DNA of 64,000 nucleotides from Streptomyces antarcticus (GCF_026627255.1 NZ_JAPNLM010000022.1:1-64000), one strand, 5' to 3'. Shown: positions 15,631 to 24,650, counted from the first letter of the stretch. Notes: a model not told the origin generated them from the letters alone. Numbers and translations: made by a program.

Positions 15631-16992
15631 TCAGCTCCTCGAGGCCGGTTCCGGCTCGCGGTCGGGGGCCTGCGCCCGCGGTGCGGGACCGGCCGGTACG
15701 GCGCGCGGCCAGCGGCGGTCGACGGCCTTCTGCACCCGGCGCCCGACGCCCTGCATGGGCAGCTCGACCAGCCGGTACATGAGGTGGCTCGCGGTGAGCA
15801 GGACGGCGAGGAACAGGGCGGTCCACACGACCTTGCCCAGCGTCGAGGACGGCATCGGCGGGACCCCCACCAGCGGACCGACCGTGTGCACCAGCGCGAT
15901 GTGCAGCAGGTACACGGAGAAGCTGACGGCGCCGAGCCAGGTCAGCACCTTCGGGAAGCGCCGTGCGCGCAGCAGGTAGCCGAGGCCGAAGAGGGCCCAC
16001 GCCGCCAGGTAGGCGACGGACCAGGCCTTCCAGCCGGAGGTCCAGGTGGCGTCGGCGGTCGCGCCCCGGTTGTACAGCCAGCCGGTCAGGACGCCCGCCA
16101 GGACGACGAAGCCGAGGCAGAGCAGGCCGGGGACCCGGGCGAGCTGGCCGTGCTGCACCCGGTAGACGATGGTGCCGGCGAACATGGTCGCGAAGATCAT
16201 CCAGGTTTCGAAGCCGGGGGCCCGGCTGTTGAGGGTGATCAGGACCAGGCCGGTCACGCCGAGGAGCACGGCGCCGGTCGCGGTCAGCTTCCGGTTGCCG
16301 CTGAGCACGCCCGCGAAGCCGACGAGGACGATCGCCGCGACGACGAGGACGAGCAGGCGGGTGGAGCCGATCCCGTCGGTCAGGAGGTGAGTGCCCAGGG
16401 CCGTGCCGACCGCCAGGGCGACGGCGGCGAAGCCGACGGCGATGGCGCCGCTGTGCCGGTGCAGGCCGCGGGTGAACAGGGCGGTGACGAAGAAGTAGAA
16501 GATCATCTCGTAGGTGAGCGTCCAGGTGACGTTCATGGCGTTGACGACACCGAGCACGTCCTGGAGCATCAGGCCGTTCGCGACGAGCGAGGCGAGGTCG
16601 TCACCGGTGCGCAGCAGCGCCACCGAGCCGTCGCCGGCCGGCAGGATGAGCATCGAGACGGCCAGACCGGCGATCAGCGCCGGATAGATCCGGAAGATCC
16701 GGCCGATCCAGAAGGCCCGGACGTCCCCGCGGCGCTCCAGCGAGGCGGGGATGATGTAGCCGCTGACTATGAAGAAGAGCATGACGCCGAAGACGCCCAT
16801 GTCGAAGTTCCGCCACACGAAGCCCCCGAAGGGCAGCATCCGCAGCACGTCGAAGTGGTGCAGCGCGACGATGAGGGCGGCTATGCCGCGCAGCGCGTCC
16901 AGCCAGCCCAGGCGGGCGGCGGTCGCGGGTGCGGGCGGTGCCACGGCGGCGGTGGGGGTCCGCCGGGCGAGTGGGGGAATGAGCTTCTTCAC
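15631..16992 (-). CDS. acyltransferase 3 family integral membrane protein
   Basis: This 453-residue protein belongs to the OafA/YrhL-type membrane acyltransferases. It opens with the hallmark LGWLDALRGIAALIVALHHFDVLR (the RGIA...H catalytic-site region). FFIVSGYIIPASLERRG (the SGY/SGF motif) and RIFRIYPAL follow, and then about ten hydrophobic helices. The family transfers acetyl or other acyl groups to carbohydrates or peptidoglycan on the outer membrane face. The C-terminus is Arg/Pro-rich and cytoplasmic. It stands alone between the broken XRE gene and a hairpin-rich spacer. The substrate is unknown. Confidence 0.88.
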   Translation of the reverse strand: MKKLIPPLARRTPTAAVAPPAPATAARLGWLDALRGIAALIVALHHFDVLRMLPFGGFVWRNFDMGVFGVMLFFIVSGYIIPASLERRGDVRAFWIGRIFRIYPALIAGLAVSMLILPAGDGSVALLRTGDDLASLVANGLMLQDVLGVVNAMNVTWTLTYEMIFYFFVTALFTRGLHRHSGAIAVGFAAVALAVGTALGTHLLTDGIGSTRLLVLVVAAIVLVGFAGVLSGNRKLTATGAVLLGVTGLVLITLNSRAPGFETWMIFATMFAGTIVYRVQHGQLARVPGLLCLGFVVLAGVLTGWLYNRGATADATWTSGWKAWSVAYLAAWALFGLGYLLRARRFPKVLTWLGAVSFSVYLLHIALVHTVGPLVGVPPMPSSTLGKVVWTALFLAVLLTASHLMYRLVELPMQGVGRRVQKAVDRRWPRAVPAGPAPRAQAPDREPEPASRS

Positions 16993-17005
16993 GGCAGGAC
17001 CCTAG

Positions 17006-17067
17006 CCGACGGCCCGCGCGGGGCCCTCCCGGGCCGTCGGCCGCGGGCGCGAGCGGGCCCGCTCGCG
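17006..17067. terminator. paired inverted repeats between two membrane acyltransferase-like genes
   Basis: 17006-17016 pairs perfectly with 17030-17040 (CCGACGGCCCG/CGGGCCGTCGG), and 17048-17067 is a perfect 20-bp palindrome centred on GGGCCC. They follow the DUF418 gene on the minus strand and precede the acyltransferase, so they could be terminator and operator respectively. Confidence 0.55.
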
Positions 17068-17136
17068 GTCCGGGGACCCGCACGTGGGGCGGGCCCCGGC
17101 GTCCCTTGTGCGCATCATCACAGGGGCGCGGGCGCC

Positions 17137-18372
17137 TCATAGGGGCCGGGTCCGGCCTTGTGTCACCAGGCGCAGGGCGTGTTCCACGGGCCCGCGGCGC
17201 AGCGGGCTGTGCGCCCAGGCGCGTTGCCAGGCCCAGGTGAGGGCCAGCGCCGTGCCGCTGAAGGCGATCCAGGCGAACCAGGAGGCGACGCCGTACGCCG
17301 GACCGGCCAGCACCAGCGCGTGGATCACGTACGCGCTCAGGGCCATCGCCCCGAGCACCGCCAGCGGCCGCAGCAGCCGGGCGCCGGTGCGGTGCCGCGC
17401 GGCGAAGACGCACAGGCCGATCAGGGCGCAGCCCACTCCCGCGTTGCCCAGGGTCTCCAGCGGGGTCTGGCTGTACGGGTCGGCCACCAGGAGCCAGTCC
17501 CACGACGTGCTCGGCACGGCTCCGAACTGCCCGCGCAGCACCTCCCGTACGGGGTCGGCGGCGGCCATCGCCTCGGGATGGTGGACGGCGATGGCCCCCA
17601 GCAGCCGTTCGCGGGCCCCGAACGCGTGGGTGGCGAGCCAGGCGGAGCCGTAGCCGGCGACGGCCGCGGCCGTGCCCCACGCGGCCATCCGCAGGGTCAC
17701 GCCGCGGTCCCGCACGTCGCAGAGCCGGGCGAGGGCCATCCCGGCCAGCACGTACGGGAAGTAGGTGGCCAGCGGATACGCGCCCGTGAGCAGCAGCTCG
17801 CACACCACCTCCCCGGCGCCGGACCAACTGGTCAGCTGCGTGGCCTCGGGTACCGCGCCCCGGCCGGACGCCCCGTACCCGAACACCGGGCCCAGCAGGA
17901 ACGACAGCAGCGGGCCGGCGACCACCGACGCCCCCGCGACGGCGGACAGCACGGGTGTGGAGAGCCGGGTGAAGGGTTCGGCGGCCAGGAAGTACACGGC
18001 GAAGAAGGCCAGGATGACCAGGATCCCGGGCCACAGCGCGGCCAGCAGGAGCCCGAGTGCGGCCAGGACGGCGCAGCGGATCAGCAGCGGGCGCCAGCGC
18101 CGGCCCCAGCCCTCGGGCCGCGCCGCCGGATCCTGGCCGCGCTGGGCGAGGAGCAGGGAGAAGCCCGCGAGGAGGGTGAACAGGGCCGGTGCGCGGCCGT
18201 CCGCCGCGACCATCAGGTACCGGGCGCCCTCGGGCTCCGGGGTCGGCCCGACGTGCACGGCGAACATGCCGAGGACGGCGAGGCCGCGCACGGCGTCCAC
18301 CCCGGCCAGCCGGCCGCCGGCGGCCCCGGTGCGCGCCCCCGCGCCCGGTGCGGCGCCCCGGGTCAGCCGCAC
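17137..18372 (-). CDS. DUF418 family membrane protein
   Basis: The 411-residue product has an N-terminal heparan-acetyltransferase-like start (LAGVDAVRGLAVLGMFAVHVG). Multiple helices and a C-terminal DUF418 block follow (MALSAYVIHALVLAGPAYG, ending near the basic HSPLRRGPVEHALRLVT). I choose GTG at 18372, which overlaps the end of the VanW gene by 10 nt. The frame continues open upstream but only as the out-of-frame shadow of that gene. DUF418 proteins are thought to be membrane acyl- or group-transfer proteins. Coupling to a VanW protein suggests a cell-envelope role. Confidence 0.85.
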   Translation of the reverse strand: MRLTRGAAPGAGARTGAAGGRLAGVDAVRGLAVLGMFAVHVGPTPEPEGARYLMVAADGRAPALFTLLAGFSLLLAQRGQDPAARPEGWGRRWRPLLIRCAVLAALGLLLAALWPGILVILAFFAVYFLAAEPFTRLSTPVLSAVAGASVVAGPLLSFLLGPVFGYGASGRGAVPEATQLTSWSGAGEVVCELLLTGAYPLATYFPYVLAGMALARLCDVRDRGVTLRMAAWGTAAAVAGYGSAWLATHAFGARERLLGAIAVHHPEAMAAADPVREVLRGQFGAVPSTSWDWLLVADPYSQTPLETLGNAGVGCALIGLCVFAARHRTGARLLRPLAVLGAMALSAYVIHALVLAGPAYGVASWFAWIAFSGTALALTWAWQRAWAHSPLRRGPVEHALRLVTQGRTRPL

Positions 18373-20105
18373 GTGACGCTGTCCCGCGGCGTGTAACGGG
18401 TCTTCATCGTCTCCCGCTTGGCTTCCTTGCCGCCCTGGACGAAGACGCGGTCGACGGCGACGTCGAAGCCCTCCAGCGGGGCCTGGGGCTCGCACTTGGG
18501 GCCGTTGTCCTTGCGGACGGCGGGCTGGCGGACGTTGGTCCGGGGGCCCTGGACCGCGCGGATCTCCTCGTACTTCTTCGTGCCCAGGAAGGTGATGGTG
18601 ATGGAGGTCTCCGTGGCCTCGGCCTGGATGTACAGGGCCTTGCCCGAGTCGTTGGCGAAGCGCAGGTCGAGGCTGCCCCACGCGACGGTGGCCTCGCGGC
18701 CCTCCGGATAGCGCTCGATGTAGAAGGAGTGGGCGCCGTACTCGACGGGCTTGACCCCCGCGAAGAACACGGCGTTGAAGACGGTCGTCGCGACCGCCGA
18801 GACACCGCCTCCGGCCGCCTTCTCGTACTGGCCGTTGTTGATGATCAGGCCGTCGACGAAGCCGTTCTCCTTGGTGCGCTCGCCGACCGTGCGGTTGAAG
18901 CTCCAGGTCTCGTCGGGCAGGACCAGCGAGCCGTCGATCAGCTCGGCGGCCCGGCCGATGTTCGTCGTGCGGTACGCGGCCGGCTCGAACGTCACGGTGA
19001 AGGAGGACACCTTCTCCTTGATGCCCAGCTGCTGGACCGTGTCCGCGGACAGCCGGGGCCGGGCCTCCTCGGTGGCGACCTCTCCGGTACGGGCGCTCGC
19101 CCCGGACCCGGTCAGCAGAGGCAGGAGCGCCCCGCTCAGGGCCTGCTCGGAGACCTGACGGCCGGGCCGCCCCTCCTCGGCGACCCCCACCCGGCCCGCG
19201 CCGTCGACCGCCAGCCGGGCCTCGGCCGGACCGGGGACGGCCTGCCGCAGCGGCCCGGCCAGGGCCGGATCGGCGAGGAGCGCCCCGGCGTCGACGCCGG
19301 GGACGAGCCGGCCCTTGCCGTCGTCCTTCAGGGCCAGGTGCTTGGAGAGGACCGCGGGGCCGACGGGTATCCGCTTGCCCGCGACGGTCAGGGTGACGGG
19401 GGCGGACATCGCCGGACCGGCGAACTCCTTCAGGGCCCGGTCCGTCTCCTGCTTCCCGATCCGCGGTTCGGTCCGCCGGACGGGCAGGACGACGGGCTCC
19501 GCCGAGGTGCGCGGATAGGCCCCGCGCAGTGCGTCCAGGGAGCCGTCCACGTCCAGGGCCGTCCCCGTCACCGGGTCCACCGCCTTCGCCTTGCCCTTCT
19601 CGAAGGTGACCGAGCCCTCCCGGACCTCCTGCGCAGCCTTCTTGCCCAGGGTGTCGAGCGTGGCGCGGGCCGCCCGCGCGTCCAGCCGGACCACGGGCGC
19701 CACGTCCGGATCGCCCCGGGAGAACAGCCGGCCGATCACCGCGAACGGGTCGGAGCCGGAGCCGGCGGCGCGCTCGGCCGTCGCGGCGGTGTCCAGGGAC
19801 AGGCCCAGGGTCTCCGGGCCCGCCTGCTCGGAACGGTCGCCGATCCGCAGCGCGACCGGGGCCGCGGCCGACGGGCCGAGTTCCCGGTCCAGGGCCTGGC
19901 GGGCCTCGGCACGGCTCATGCCGCCTATGTCGACACCGCGCACCTTCGTCCCCGGGGCGACGTCCTCGCCGGCCAGGAGCAGTCCGGCGGCGTACAGCCC
20001 GCCGAAGCCGAGGGCCGCGGCGCCGCCGGCCACACCGGCGAGCACCGGCACGGACCACCGCTTTCCCGTGGAGTCCGCAGGGCCCGTGGGGGAACGGCGT
20101 CGCAT
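18363..20105 (-). CDS. VanW family cell-envelope protein
   Basis: This 580-residue protein starts with an Arg-rich cytoplasmic tail and one membrane anchor (VPVLAGVAGGAAALGFGGLYAAGL, about 18-42). Two peptidoglycan-binding-4 type repeats follow (GVDIGGMSRAEARQALDREL and later SLDALRGAYP). The VanW domain (about 370-490) carries NIGRAAELIDGSLVLPDETWSFN, RTKENGFVDGLIINNG and AAGGGVSAVATTVFNAVFFAG, which are classic. A C-terminal G5-like segment ends at TPRDSVTCG. ATG at 20105 is preferred over one 48 nt upstream because GGGAGAG lies 7 nt before it. The family is linked to cell-wall and glycopeptide contexts, but its molecular activity is unproven. It overlaps the DUF418 gene. Confidence 0.88.
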   Translation of the reverse strand: MRRRSPTGPADSTGKRWSVPVLAGVAGGAAALGFGGLYAAGLLLAGEDVAPGTKVRGVDIGGMSRAEARQALDRELGPSAAAPVALRIGDRSEQAGPETLGLSLDTAATAERAAGSGSDPFAVIGRLFSRGDPDVAPVVRLDARAARATLDTLGKKAAQEVREGSVTFEKGKAKAVDPVTGTALDVDGSLDALRGAYPRTSAEPVVLPVRRTEPRIGKQETDRALKEFAGPAMSAPVTLTVAGKRIPVGPAVLSKHLALKDDGKGRLVPGVDAGALLADPALAGPLRQAVPGPAEARLAVDGAGRVGVAEEGRPGRQVSEQALSGALLPLLTGSGASARTGEVATEEARPRLSADTVQQLGIKEKVSSFTVTFEPAAYRTTNIGRAAELIDGSLVLPDETWSFNRTVGERTKENGFVDGLIINNGQYEKAAGGGVSAVATTVFNAVFFAGVKPVEYGAHSFYIERYPEGREATVAWGSLDLRFANDSGKALYIQAEATETSITITFLGTKKYEEIRAVQGPRTNVRQPAVRKDNGPKCEPQAPLEGFDVAVDRVFVQGGKEAKRETMKTRYTPRDSVTCG

Positions 20106-20175
20106 GTGGGGTCTCTCCCGTGTCCGGTGAAGTGGTCGGACCGGCGGGTTCAACGCCGCCAGTCCGCACGGGGAA

Positions 20176-20222
20176 AGCTACCAAGGGATACATAACCAGG
20201 TAATAAGGAGGTATAGATCCGG
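20176..20222. promoter_or_regulatory. AT-rich divergent promoter region (VanW / NUDIX)
   Basis: The gap 20106-20326 contains an AT-rich block around ATACATAACCAGGTAATAAG and GGTATAGATCC, conspicuous in this genome and in position for the VanW promoter. No exact -35/-10 pair can be fixed. Confidence 0.35.
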
Positions 20223-20326
20223 CAAAGCGCGGAGTTCGGTCCCCGGACCCGGGCCCGCCGTAACCCGGGAGTCGCGGCCGCTGTTGCACAGCCTGCGGGT
20301 CCCCACCCACGGTGAACGGAGTTCCG

Positions 20327-21382
20327 ATGCCGCAGCTGACCGACGACAAGGCCGTGCCCGGCAAGACGGCGCAGGCGGCGCCAGGCCCCGCCGGGCCCGA
20401 CGGGGCGGGCACCCGCATGACCCCGGAGGCGTACGGCGCCTCGCGCGCCGCCCTGTGGACCGGGGCCGTGGTCCTCGTCACCGACGCCGAGGGCCGCGTC
20501 CTCGTCCAGAGCGTCGACTACCGTGCCGACCGGCTGCTCCCCGGCGGGGCCGTGGACGCCGGCGAGTCCCCGTCCGCCGCGGCGGCCCGGGAGGTGCGCG
20601 AGGAACTGGGCGTCGACGGCCGCTACCCGCGCGGCCTCGCCGTGGACTGGATCCCGCGGGAGGACCCCGGCTTCCCGCCCGAAACGCGGTTCCCCGGCGA
20701 GGTCCTGTTCGTCTACGACGGCGGCACCTGGGCCCCGGACCGGATCGACGCCGTCCGCCTCCCGGCCCAGGAGATCACCGGCATCCACTTCGCCGAACCC
20801 GCAGACCTGCCCGCCCTGATGGACCCCGGCGACGCCCGCCGCACCCTGTCCGCCCTGCGCGCCCGGATCGCCGGCTGCGGCACCGCCCTGCTGGAGGACG
20901 GCCGCCCCACGACGCCCACGGCCCTCGACCGGCTCGGGGTGCTCCGCACCCGCCGCGCCCGGCAGCACGGCACCTGGCGGCCGGGCCCGGTGCCCGCGCG
21001 GCTGCCCGTGCGGGACCACTGCGGCTGGCTGTTCGCCCCCGACGGCCGGGTGCTGCTCCTGATCGCCCGCGCCACCGGCGCCGCCCACCTCCCGCCCCCG
21101 GCCGCCGGAACCACCGCCGGGGCCGCTCCGCTGGGCCACCGGCTGACCGGGGACGGCGCCCACCTCCGCACGGCGGCCCGCCTCACCGCCCTCGCCCCGC
21201 TCGCGGATCCGGCGTACGCCCGGCTGCTGGCCACCGCCGAGCAGGTCCGCGAGCTCAGCGACTGGGGTCCGGCCGGGGAACGCGAACTCGCGGCGGTCCG
21301 CGCGGCGCGCACCCGGCTGTCCCTCCCGGCTCCGGCCCGCACCCCGCCCACCGAACTGCCCGATGAAGCCGTCCGCTGGTGA
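20327..21382 (+). CDS. NUDIX hydrolase
   Basis: This 351-residue protein has a complete NUDIX box at about 72-94: GGAVDAGESPSAAAAREVREEL, fitting Gx5Ex7REVxEExGU. Its N-terminal NUDIX domain spans about 40-180. The C-terminal half (about 215-335, LPVRDHCGWLFAPDGRVLLLIAR) looks like a second NUDIX-type beta fold without the box. ATG at 20327 has CGGAG 5 nt upstream. The family hydrolyses nucleoside diphosphates linked to another moiety; the substrate is not predictable. A 10-bp stem hairpin follows. Confidence 0.88.
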   Translation: MPQLTDDKAVPGKTAQAAPGPAGPDGAGTRMTPEAYGASRAALWTGAVVLVTDAEGRVLVQSVDYRADRLLPGGAVDAGESPSAAAAREVREELGVDGRYPRGLAVDWIPREDPGFPPETRFPGEVLFVYDGGTWAPDRIDAVRLPAQEITGIHFAEPADLPALMDPGDARRTLSALRARIAGCGTALLEDGRPTTPTALDRLGVLRTRRARQHGTWRPGPVPARLPVRDHCGWLFAPDGRVLLLIARATGAAHLPPPAAGTTAGAAPLGHRLTGDGAHLRTAARLTALAPLADPAYARLLATAEQVRELSDWGPAGERELAAVRAARTRLSLPAPARTPPTELPDEAVRW

Positions 21383-21401
21383 CGGCGCGAACCCGGTCCC
21401 G

Positions 21402-21429
21402 CGAGCCCGGTGCCGTGGGACCGGGCTCG
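21402..21429 (+). terminator. hairpin terminator after the NUDIX gene
   Basis: Perfect 10-bp arms CGAGCCCGGT (21402-21411) and ACCGGGCTCG (21420-21429) with an 8-nt loop, 20 bp past the stop. Confidence 0.65.
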
Positions 21430-21511
21430 TGGGGCCGGGCCTGCGGGACCGGGCCTGCGCCATGACCGGGAAATCCGGCCGCGGCGGCCCGCGGTCCCGC
21501 AGCATGGGCCC

Positions 21512-22078
21512 ATGAGCGACAGCGCGATCACCTACACCCTGTACATCCAGGCCGATCCCGCCCGGGTCTGGCAGGCCCTCACCGAACCCGCCCTCACCCG
21601 CCGGTACTGGGGCCTGAGCTTCGAGACCGACTGGGCCGTGGGCTCGACGATGGACTGGGTCGAGCGCGGGGCCCGCACCAGCGACCCCGCCCAGGTGGTC
21701 CTGGACTGCGTCCCCGACCGGCGGCTCTCCTACACCTGGCACACCTTCACCCCGCAGTGGGCGGCGGCCGTCGGCATCGGGGAGGAACTGCGGGCCGAGC
21801 TGGCACGGGAGCGCCGTACGAAGGTGACGTACGAGATCGAGCCCGTCGGAGACACCCTCTCCCGACTCACCGTCCTGCACGAGGGGTTCCGGCCCGGCGG
21901 GACCCTGATCGGCATGTGCGGGCGGACGTGGCCGCTGCTCGCCTCCAGCCTCAAGACCCTGCTGGAGACCGGCGCTCCGCTGCCCGGGCCGGGCCACGAC
22001 GCCGAGCAGGGCGACGGCGGCTACGAGGCGTACGAGGCGCACGAGCCGCACCGGACCGACGGCACCCGCGAGGGCTGA
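21512..22078 (+). CDS. SRPBCC / AHSA1-type START-fold protein
   Basis: The 188-residue product opens with ITYTLYIQADPARVWQALTEPALTRRYWG, the standard entry of the activator-of-Hsp90-like SRPBCC fold. It continues with WAVGSTMDW, SYTWHTFTPQW and a closing long helix (GTLIGMCGRTWPLLASSLKTLLETG). These proteins bind hydrophobic ligands; in actinobacteria they often follow an ArsR regulator, but none is present here. The last 30 residues are Tyr/Glu/His-rich low complexity (YEAYEAHEPHRT). Start chosen at the ATG within CATGGGCCCATG. Confidence 0.82.
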   Translation: MSDSAITYTLYIQADPARVWQALTEPALTRRYWGLSFETDWAVGSTMDWVERGARTSDPAQVVLDCVPDRRLSYTWHTFTPQWAAAVGIGEELRAELARERRTKVTYEIEPVGDTLSRLTVLHEGFRPGGTLIGMCGRTWPLLASSLKTLLETGAPLPGPGHDAEQGDGGYEAYEAHEPHRTDGTREG

Positions 22079-22541
22079 TCCCTCGGCGCCGCCGCCCGCC
22101 GGACCCCACCCGGACAGCCGGACCCCGCGCCTTCCGGGCGGCGGGCTTGCGCCCGGTCGGCGCCGAGTCGTTGTGGCCGGCCCCCGCCGGCTGAAGCCGG
22201 CGGCGCACCCGCGCCGATGCCCGACGGCACCCTGGCCACCGGCCGTTCACGGCGGTCGTGTGCAATGGGTGCCATGGCGAGAGGGAAGAAGCAGTGGCCG
22301 GCGGCCACCGGCATGCCGACGTCGGTACGGGTCGTGCCGGCGCGGTGCGGCCGGGCGCGGTCCGTCGCGGGGGTGGGTGCGGGCGGCGCGGCGGGTGCGT
22401 CGTGAATACCGCACGGGCCGGGGGCCGTTCGGCCGAGAACGCCGCCCGGGCGGCCGGGCCGCACGGCCGGCCGGTCCGGACCGGCGGGGACCCGTACCCG
22501 GACGGATCGTGGACGGGGCACACCGGCGAAGGCGCCGCGCG
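22079..22541. other. 463-bp gene-free spacer with one hairpin
   Basis: No convincing gene. A hairpin with perfect 8-bp arms and a TGAA loop (22184-22203, CCGCCGGC/GCCGGCGG) could terminate the SRPBCC gene. A 44-codon frame from ATG 22274 lacks a ribosome site and resemblance to anything I know. Confidence 0.5.
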
Positions 22542-23009
22542 ATGAACCACTCCCGCGCCGCCGCCTCCGAACACTGGCGCTACGCCAGCCACCTGGAGTC
22601 CCTGGCCGCGACGCCGGACCCGGCCGCCGAAGCCGACGCGGTGGCCGCCGTACTCCGCGACCCCGACCCGGTGATGGCCGAGAGTGCCGTGGTCACCCAC
22701 CTCGACCGCCGGGCGGTACGGCTGCTGGCCGACGAGGCGTTCCCCGCCTGGGCCCACGCCCTCGGCGCCGCGCTCGCGGGCCGCGCGTTCCCCGAGCGCC
22801 GGCTGCGCGAGTGGACCCTGCTGCGGGCCGTCGACGGGGGCGGGCCCTGGTCGGCGGCGGAGCTCACCGCGGCCTCCGACTGGTGCCAGCGCACCGCCGC
22901 CCAGTCGGTGACCTCGTACGAGGCCCTCACCCTGCTCGCCGCGGACGCCCGCACCCGCCGCGTCCGCAACGCCGCCGCGCAGCGCCTGCGCGGCCGCGAT
23001 CCGGCCTGA
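22542..23009 (+). CDS. hypothetical alpha-helical protein (HEAT-like)
   Basis: This 155-residue, Ala/Arg-rich soluble protein has a regular succession of helices: AAASEHWRYASHLESLA, AEADAVAAVLRD, DPVMAESAVVTHLDRRAVRLLADEAF, AFPERRLREWTLLRAV and TRRVRNAAAQRLRG. The spacing suggests short HEAT-like repeats. I do not recognise a named family. The predicted ATG has a modest purine-rich site (CGAAGG) upstream. Codon usage is typical of the genome, so it is likely real. Its stop codon lies inside the first unit of a four-copy 17-bp tandem repeat. Confidence 0.65.
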   Translation: MNHSRAAASEHWRYASHLESLAATPDPAAEADAVAAVLRDPDPVMAESAVVTHLDRRAVRLLADEAFPAWAHALGAALAGRAFPERRLREWTLLRAVDGGGPWSAAELTAASDWCQRTAAQSVTSYEALTLLAADARTRRVRNAAAQRLRGRDPA

Positions 23010-23069
23010 GGCGAACTCCGGCCTGATCTGAACTCTGGCCCGAGGCCAACACCGGCCTGAGGTCAACAC
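23002..23069. repeat. four tandem 17-bp repeats starting over a stop codon
   Basis: Units at 23002-23018, 23019-23035, 23036-23052 and 23053-23069 follow CGGCCTGAGGcGAACtC with substitutions. The first contains the TGA of the upstream gene. Divergence between units suggests repeated duplication over time. Confidence 0.85.
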
Positions 23070-23104
23070 CCGCCCGGGGTGTGCCTATTGGGCGTGCGGA
23101 CGCG

Positions 23105-24592
23105 TCAGTTGGCCTTGCGGACGCGCGCCGCCGCGCGTGCCTCGGCCGTCAGGCGGGCCTCAGCCGTCTTGCGGGACTCCTTGCCCCTGCCCGGACGCCC
23201 CGGGCGCGTGCCCATGCCGCGGAAGCCCAGCTCCGAGCCCGAGGGCTTGCCCTTGGCGTCGGTGGGCGCGGAGCCGGCCAGCGGTACCCCGGAGGGCGCC
23301 TTGGCCCCGGTGATCCGGCTGAGCGCGGCCTCGCCGGAGCGCACCTGGGTGATCTCCGGCCGGATGCGGGCGTCCGCCATCAGCCGGACCATGTCCCGGC
23401 GCTGGTTCGGCGTGACGAGCGTGACGACCCGGCCGGACTCGCCGGCCCGCGCCGTACGGCCGCCCCGGTGCAGGTAGTCCTTGTGGTCGGCGGGCGGGTC
23501 CACGTTGACCACGAGGTCGAGGTCGTCGATGTGGATGCCGCGCGCCGCGACGTTCGTGGCGACCAGGACGTTGACGGCGCCGGTCTTGAACTGCGCCAGC
23601 GTCCGCGTGCGCTGCGGCTGCGACTTGCCGCTGTGCAGGCCCTCGGCCCGTACGCCCACGGCGCGCAGGTGCTTCACGAACTGGTCGACGCCGTGCTTGG
23701 TGTCCAGGAACATCAGCACCCGGCCCTCGCGCGCCGCGATCTCGGTCGCCGCCGAGATCTTGTCCGCCGCGTGGATGTGCAGCACGTGGTGGTCCATCGT
23801 GGTCACCGCGCCCGCCTGCGGGTCCACGGAGTGGGCGACGGGGTCCTTCAGGTAGGTGCGGACCAGCTGGTCGACGTTGCGGTCCAGGGTCGCGGAGAAC
23901 AGCATGCGCTGCCCCGCGTGGTGCACCTGGTCCAGGATCTCCGTGACCTGCGGCATGAAGCCCATGTCGCACATCTGGTCGGCCTCGTCGAGCACGGCGA
24001 TCTTCACGCGCTCCAAGTGCACGTCCCGTCGGCCCACCAGGTCGCTGAGCCGTCCGGGGGTGGCCACCACGACCTCGGCACCCGTACGCAGCGCGCTGAC
24101 CTGCCGGCCGATGGACAGGCCGCCGACGACGGTGACCATCCGCAGTCCCAGGGCCTCGGCGTACGGGGTCAGGGCCTCGGTCACCTGCTGCGCCAGCTCG
24201 CGCGTCGGTACGAGGACCAGCGCGAGGGGCCGCTTGGGGTCCGCCTCCTGCCCCGCGGTGCGCGCCAGCAGGGCCAGGCCGAACGCCAGCGTCTTGCCCG
24301 AACCGGTCCGCGCGCGGCCCAGGACGTCGCGGCCGGCCAGTGCGTTCGGCAGGGTGGCGGCCTGGATGGGGAAGGGGTCCTTCACCGCCTTGTCGGCCAG
24401 GGTCTTCACCAGCTCAAGGGGCAGGTCGAGCTCGGAGAACGACGCCACCGGCGGAAGCGCCGGCGTCGTCGACCGGGGCATCGAGAACTCGCCCTGCGGT
24501 CCGAGGGTGCGCGTGGCCTTGGCGGCGGACTTGCCGCCGCCCTTCGCACCCGCCTTCACACCGAAGCGCCCATGAACTGACGGGTTCTTCAT
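23105..24592 (-). CDS. DEAD-box ATP-dependent RNA helicase
   Basis: The 495-residue protein has all core helicase motifs: a Q-motif region (FPIQAATLPNAL), motif I ARTGSGKT (94-101), Ia PTRELAQQV, GG, TPGR (178-181), motif II DEAD (202-205), III SAT, IV MFLDTKHGV, V TNVAARGIH and VI HRGGRTAR. A basic N-terminal extension (1-45, Lys/Gly/Arg) and a basic C-terminal tail (about 400-495) probably aid RNA binding. It unwinds structured RNA and in actinobacteria often acts in cold adaptation or ribosome assembly. A cold-shock protein gene lies 1.2 kb away on the other strand. Confidence 0.95.
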   Translation of the reverse strand: MKNPSVHGRFGVKAGAKGGGKSAAKATRTLGPQGEFSMPRSTTPALPPVASFSELDLPLELVKTLADKAVKDPFPIQAATLPNALAGRDVLGRARTGSGKTLAFGLALLARTAGQEADPKRPLALVLVPTRELAQQVTEALTPYAEALGLRMVTVVGGLSIGRQVSALRTGAEVVVATPGRLSDLVGRRDVHLERVKIAVLDEADQMCDMGFMPQVTEILDQVHHAGQRMLFSATLDRNVDQLVRTYLKDPVAHSVDPQAGAVTTMDHHVLHIHAADKISAATEIAAREGRVLMFLDTKHGVDQFVKHLRAVGVRAEGLHSGKSQPQRTRTLAQFKTGAVNVLVATNVAARGIHIDDLDLVVNVDPPADHKDYLHRGGRTARAGESGRVVTLVTPNQRRDMVRLMADARIRPEITQVRSGEAALSRITGAKAPSGVPLAGSAPTDAKGKPSGSELGFRGMGTRPGRPGRGKESRKTAEARLTAEARAAARVRKAN

Positions 24593-24650
24593 GCAGAACC
24601 TTTCGAATCAAGAACAAAAGATGGTCAACCGCCCATGGTACCAGCGGAGG

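Noticed and set aside
17137..20481. A single 1114-codon minus-strand frame covering DUF418 and VanW
   Set aside because: Only its last about 411 codons are the DUF418 protein; the rest is the shifted frame of the VanW gene, which has its own start, domains and stop.
22274..22405. Possible 43-codon protein in the 22079-22541 spacer
   Set aside because: No ribosome site, no recognisable features, and low complexity in the second half.
23002..23069. 17-bp repeats considered as a phage or plasmid iteron array
   Set aside because: No replication or integration gene nearby, and the repeats start inside a coding end, better explained by tandem duplication.
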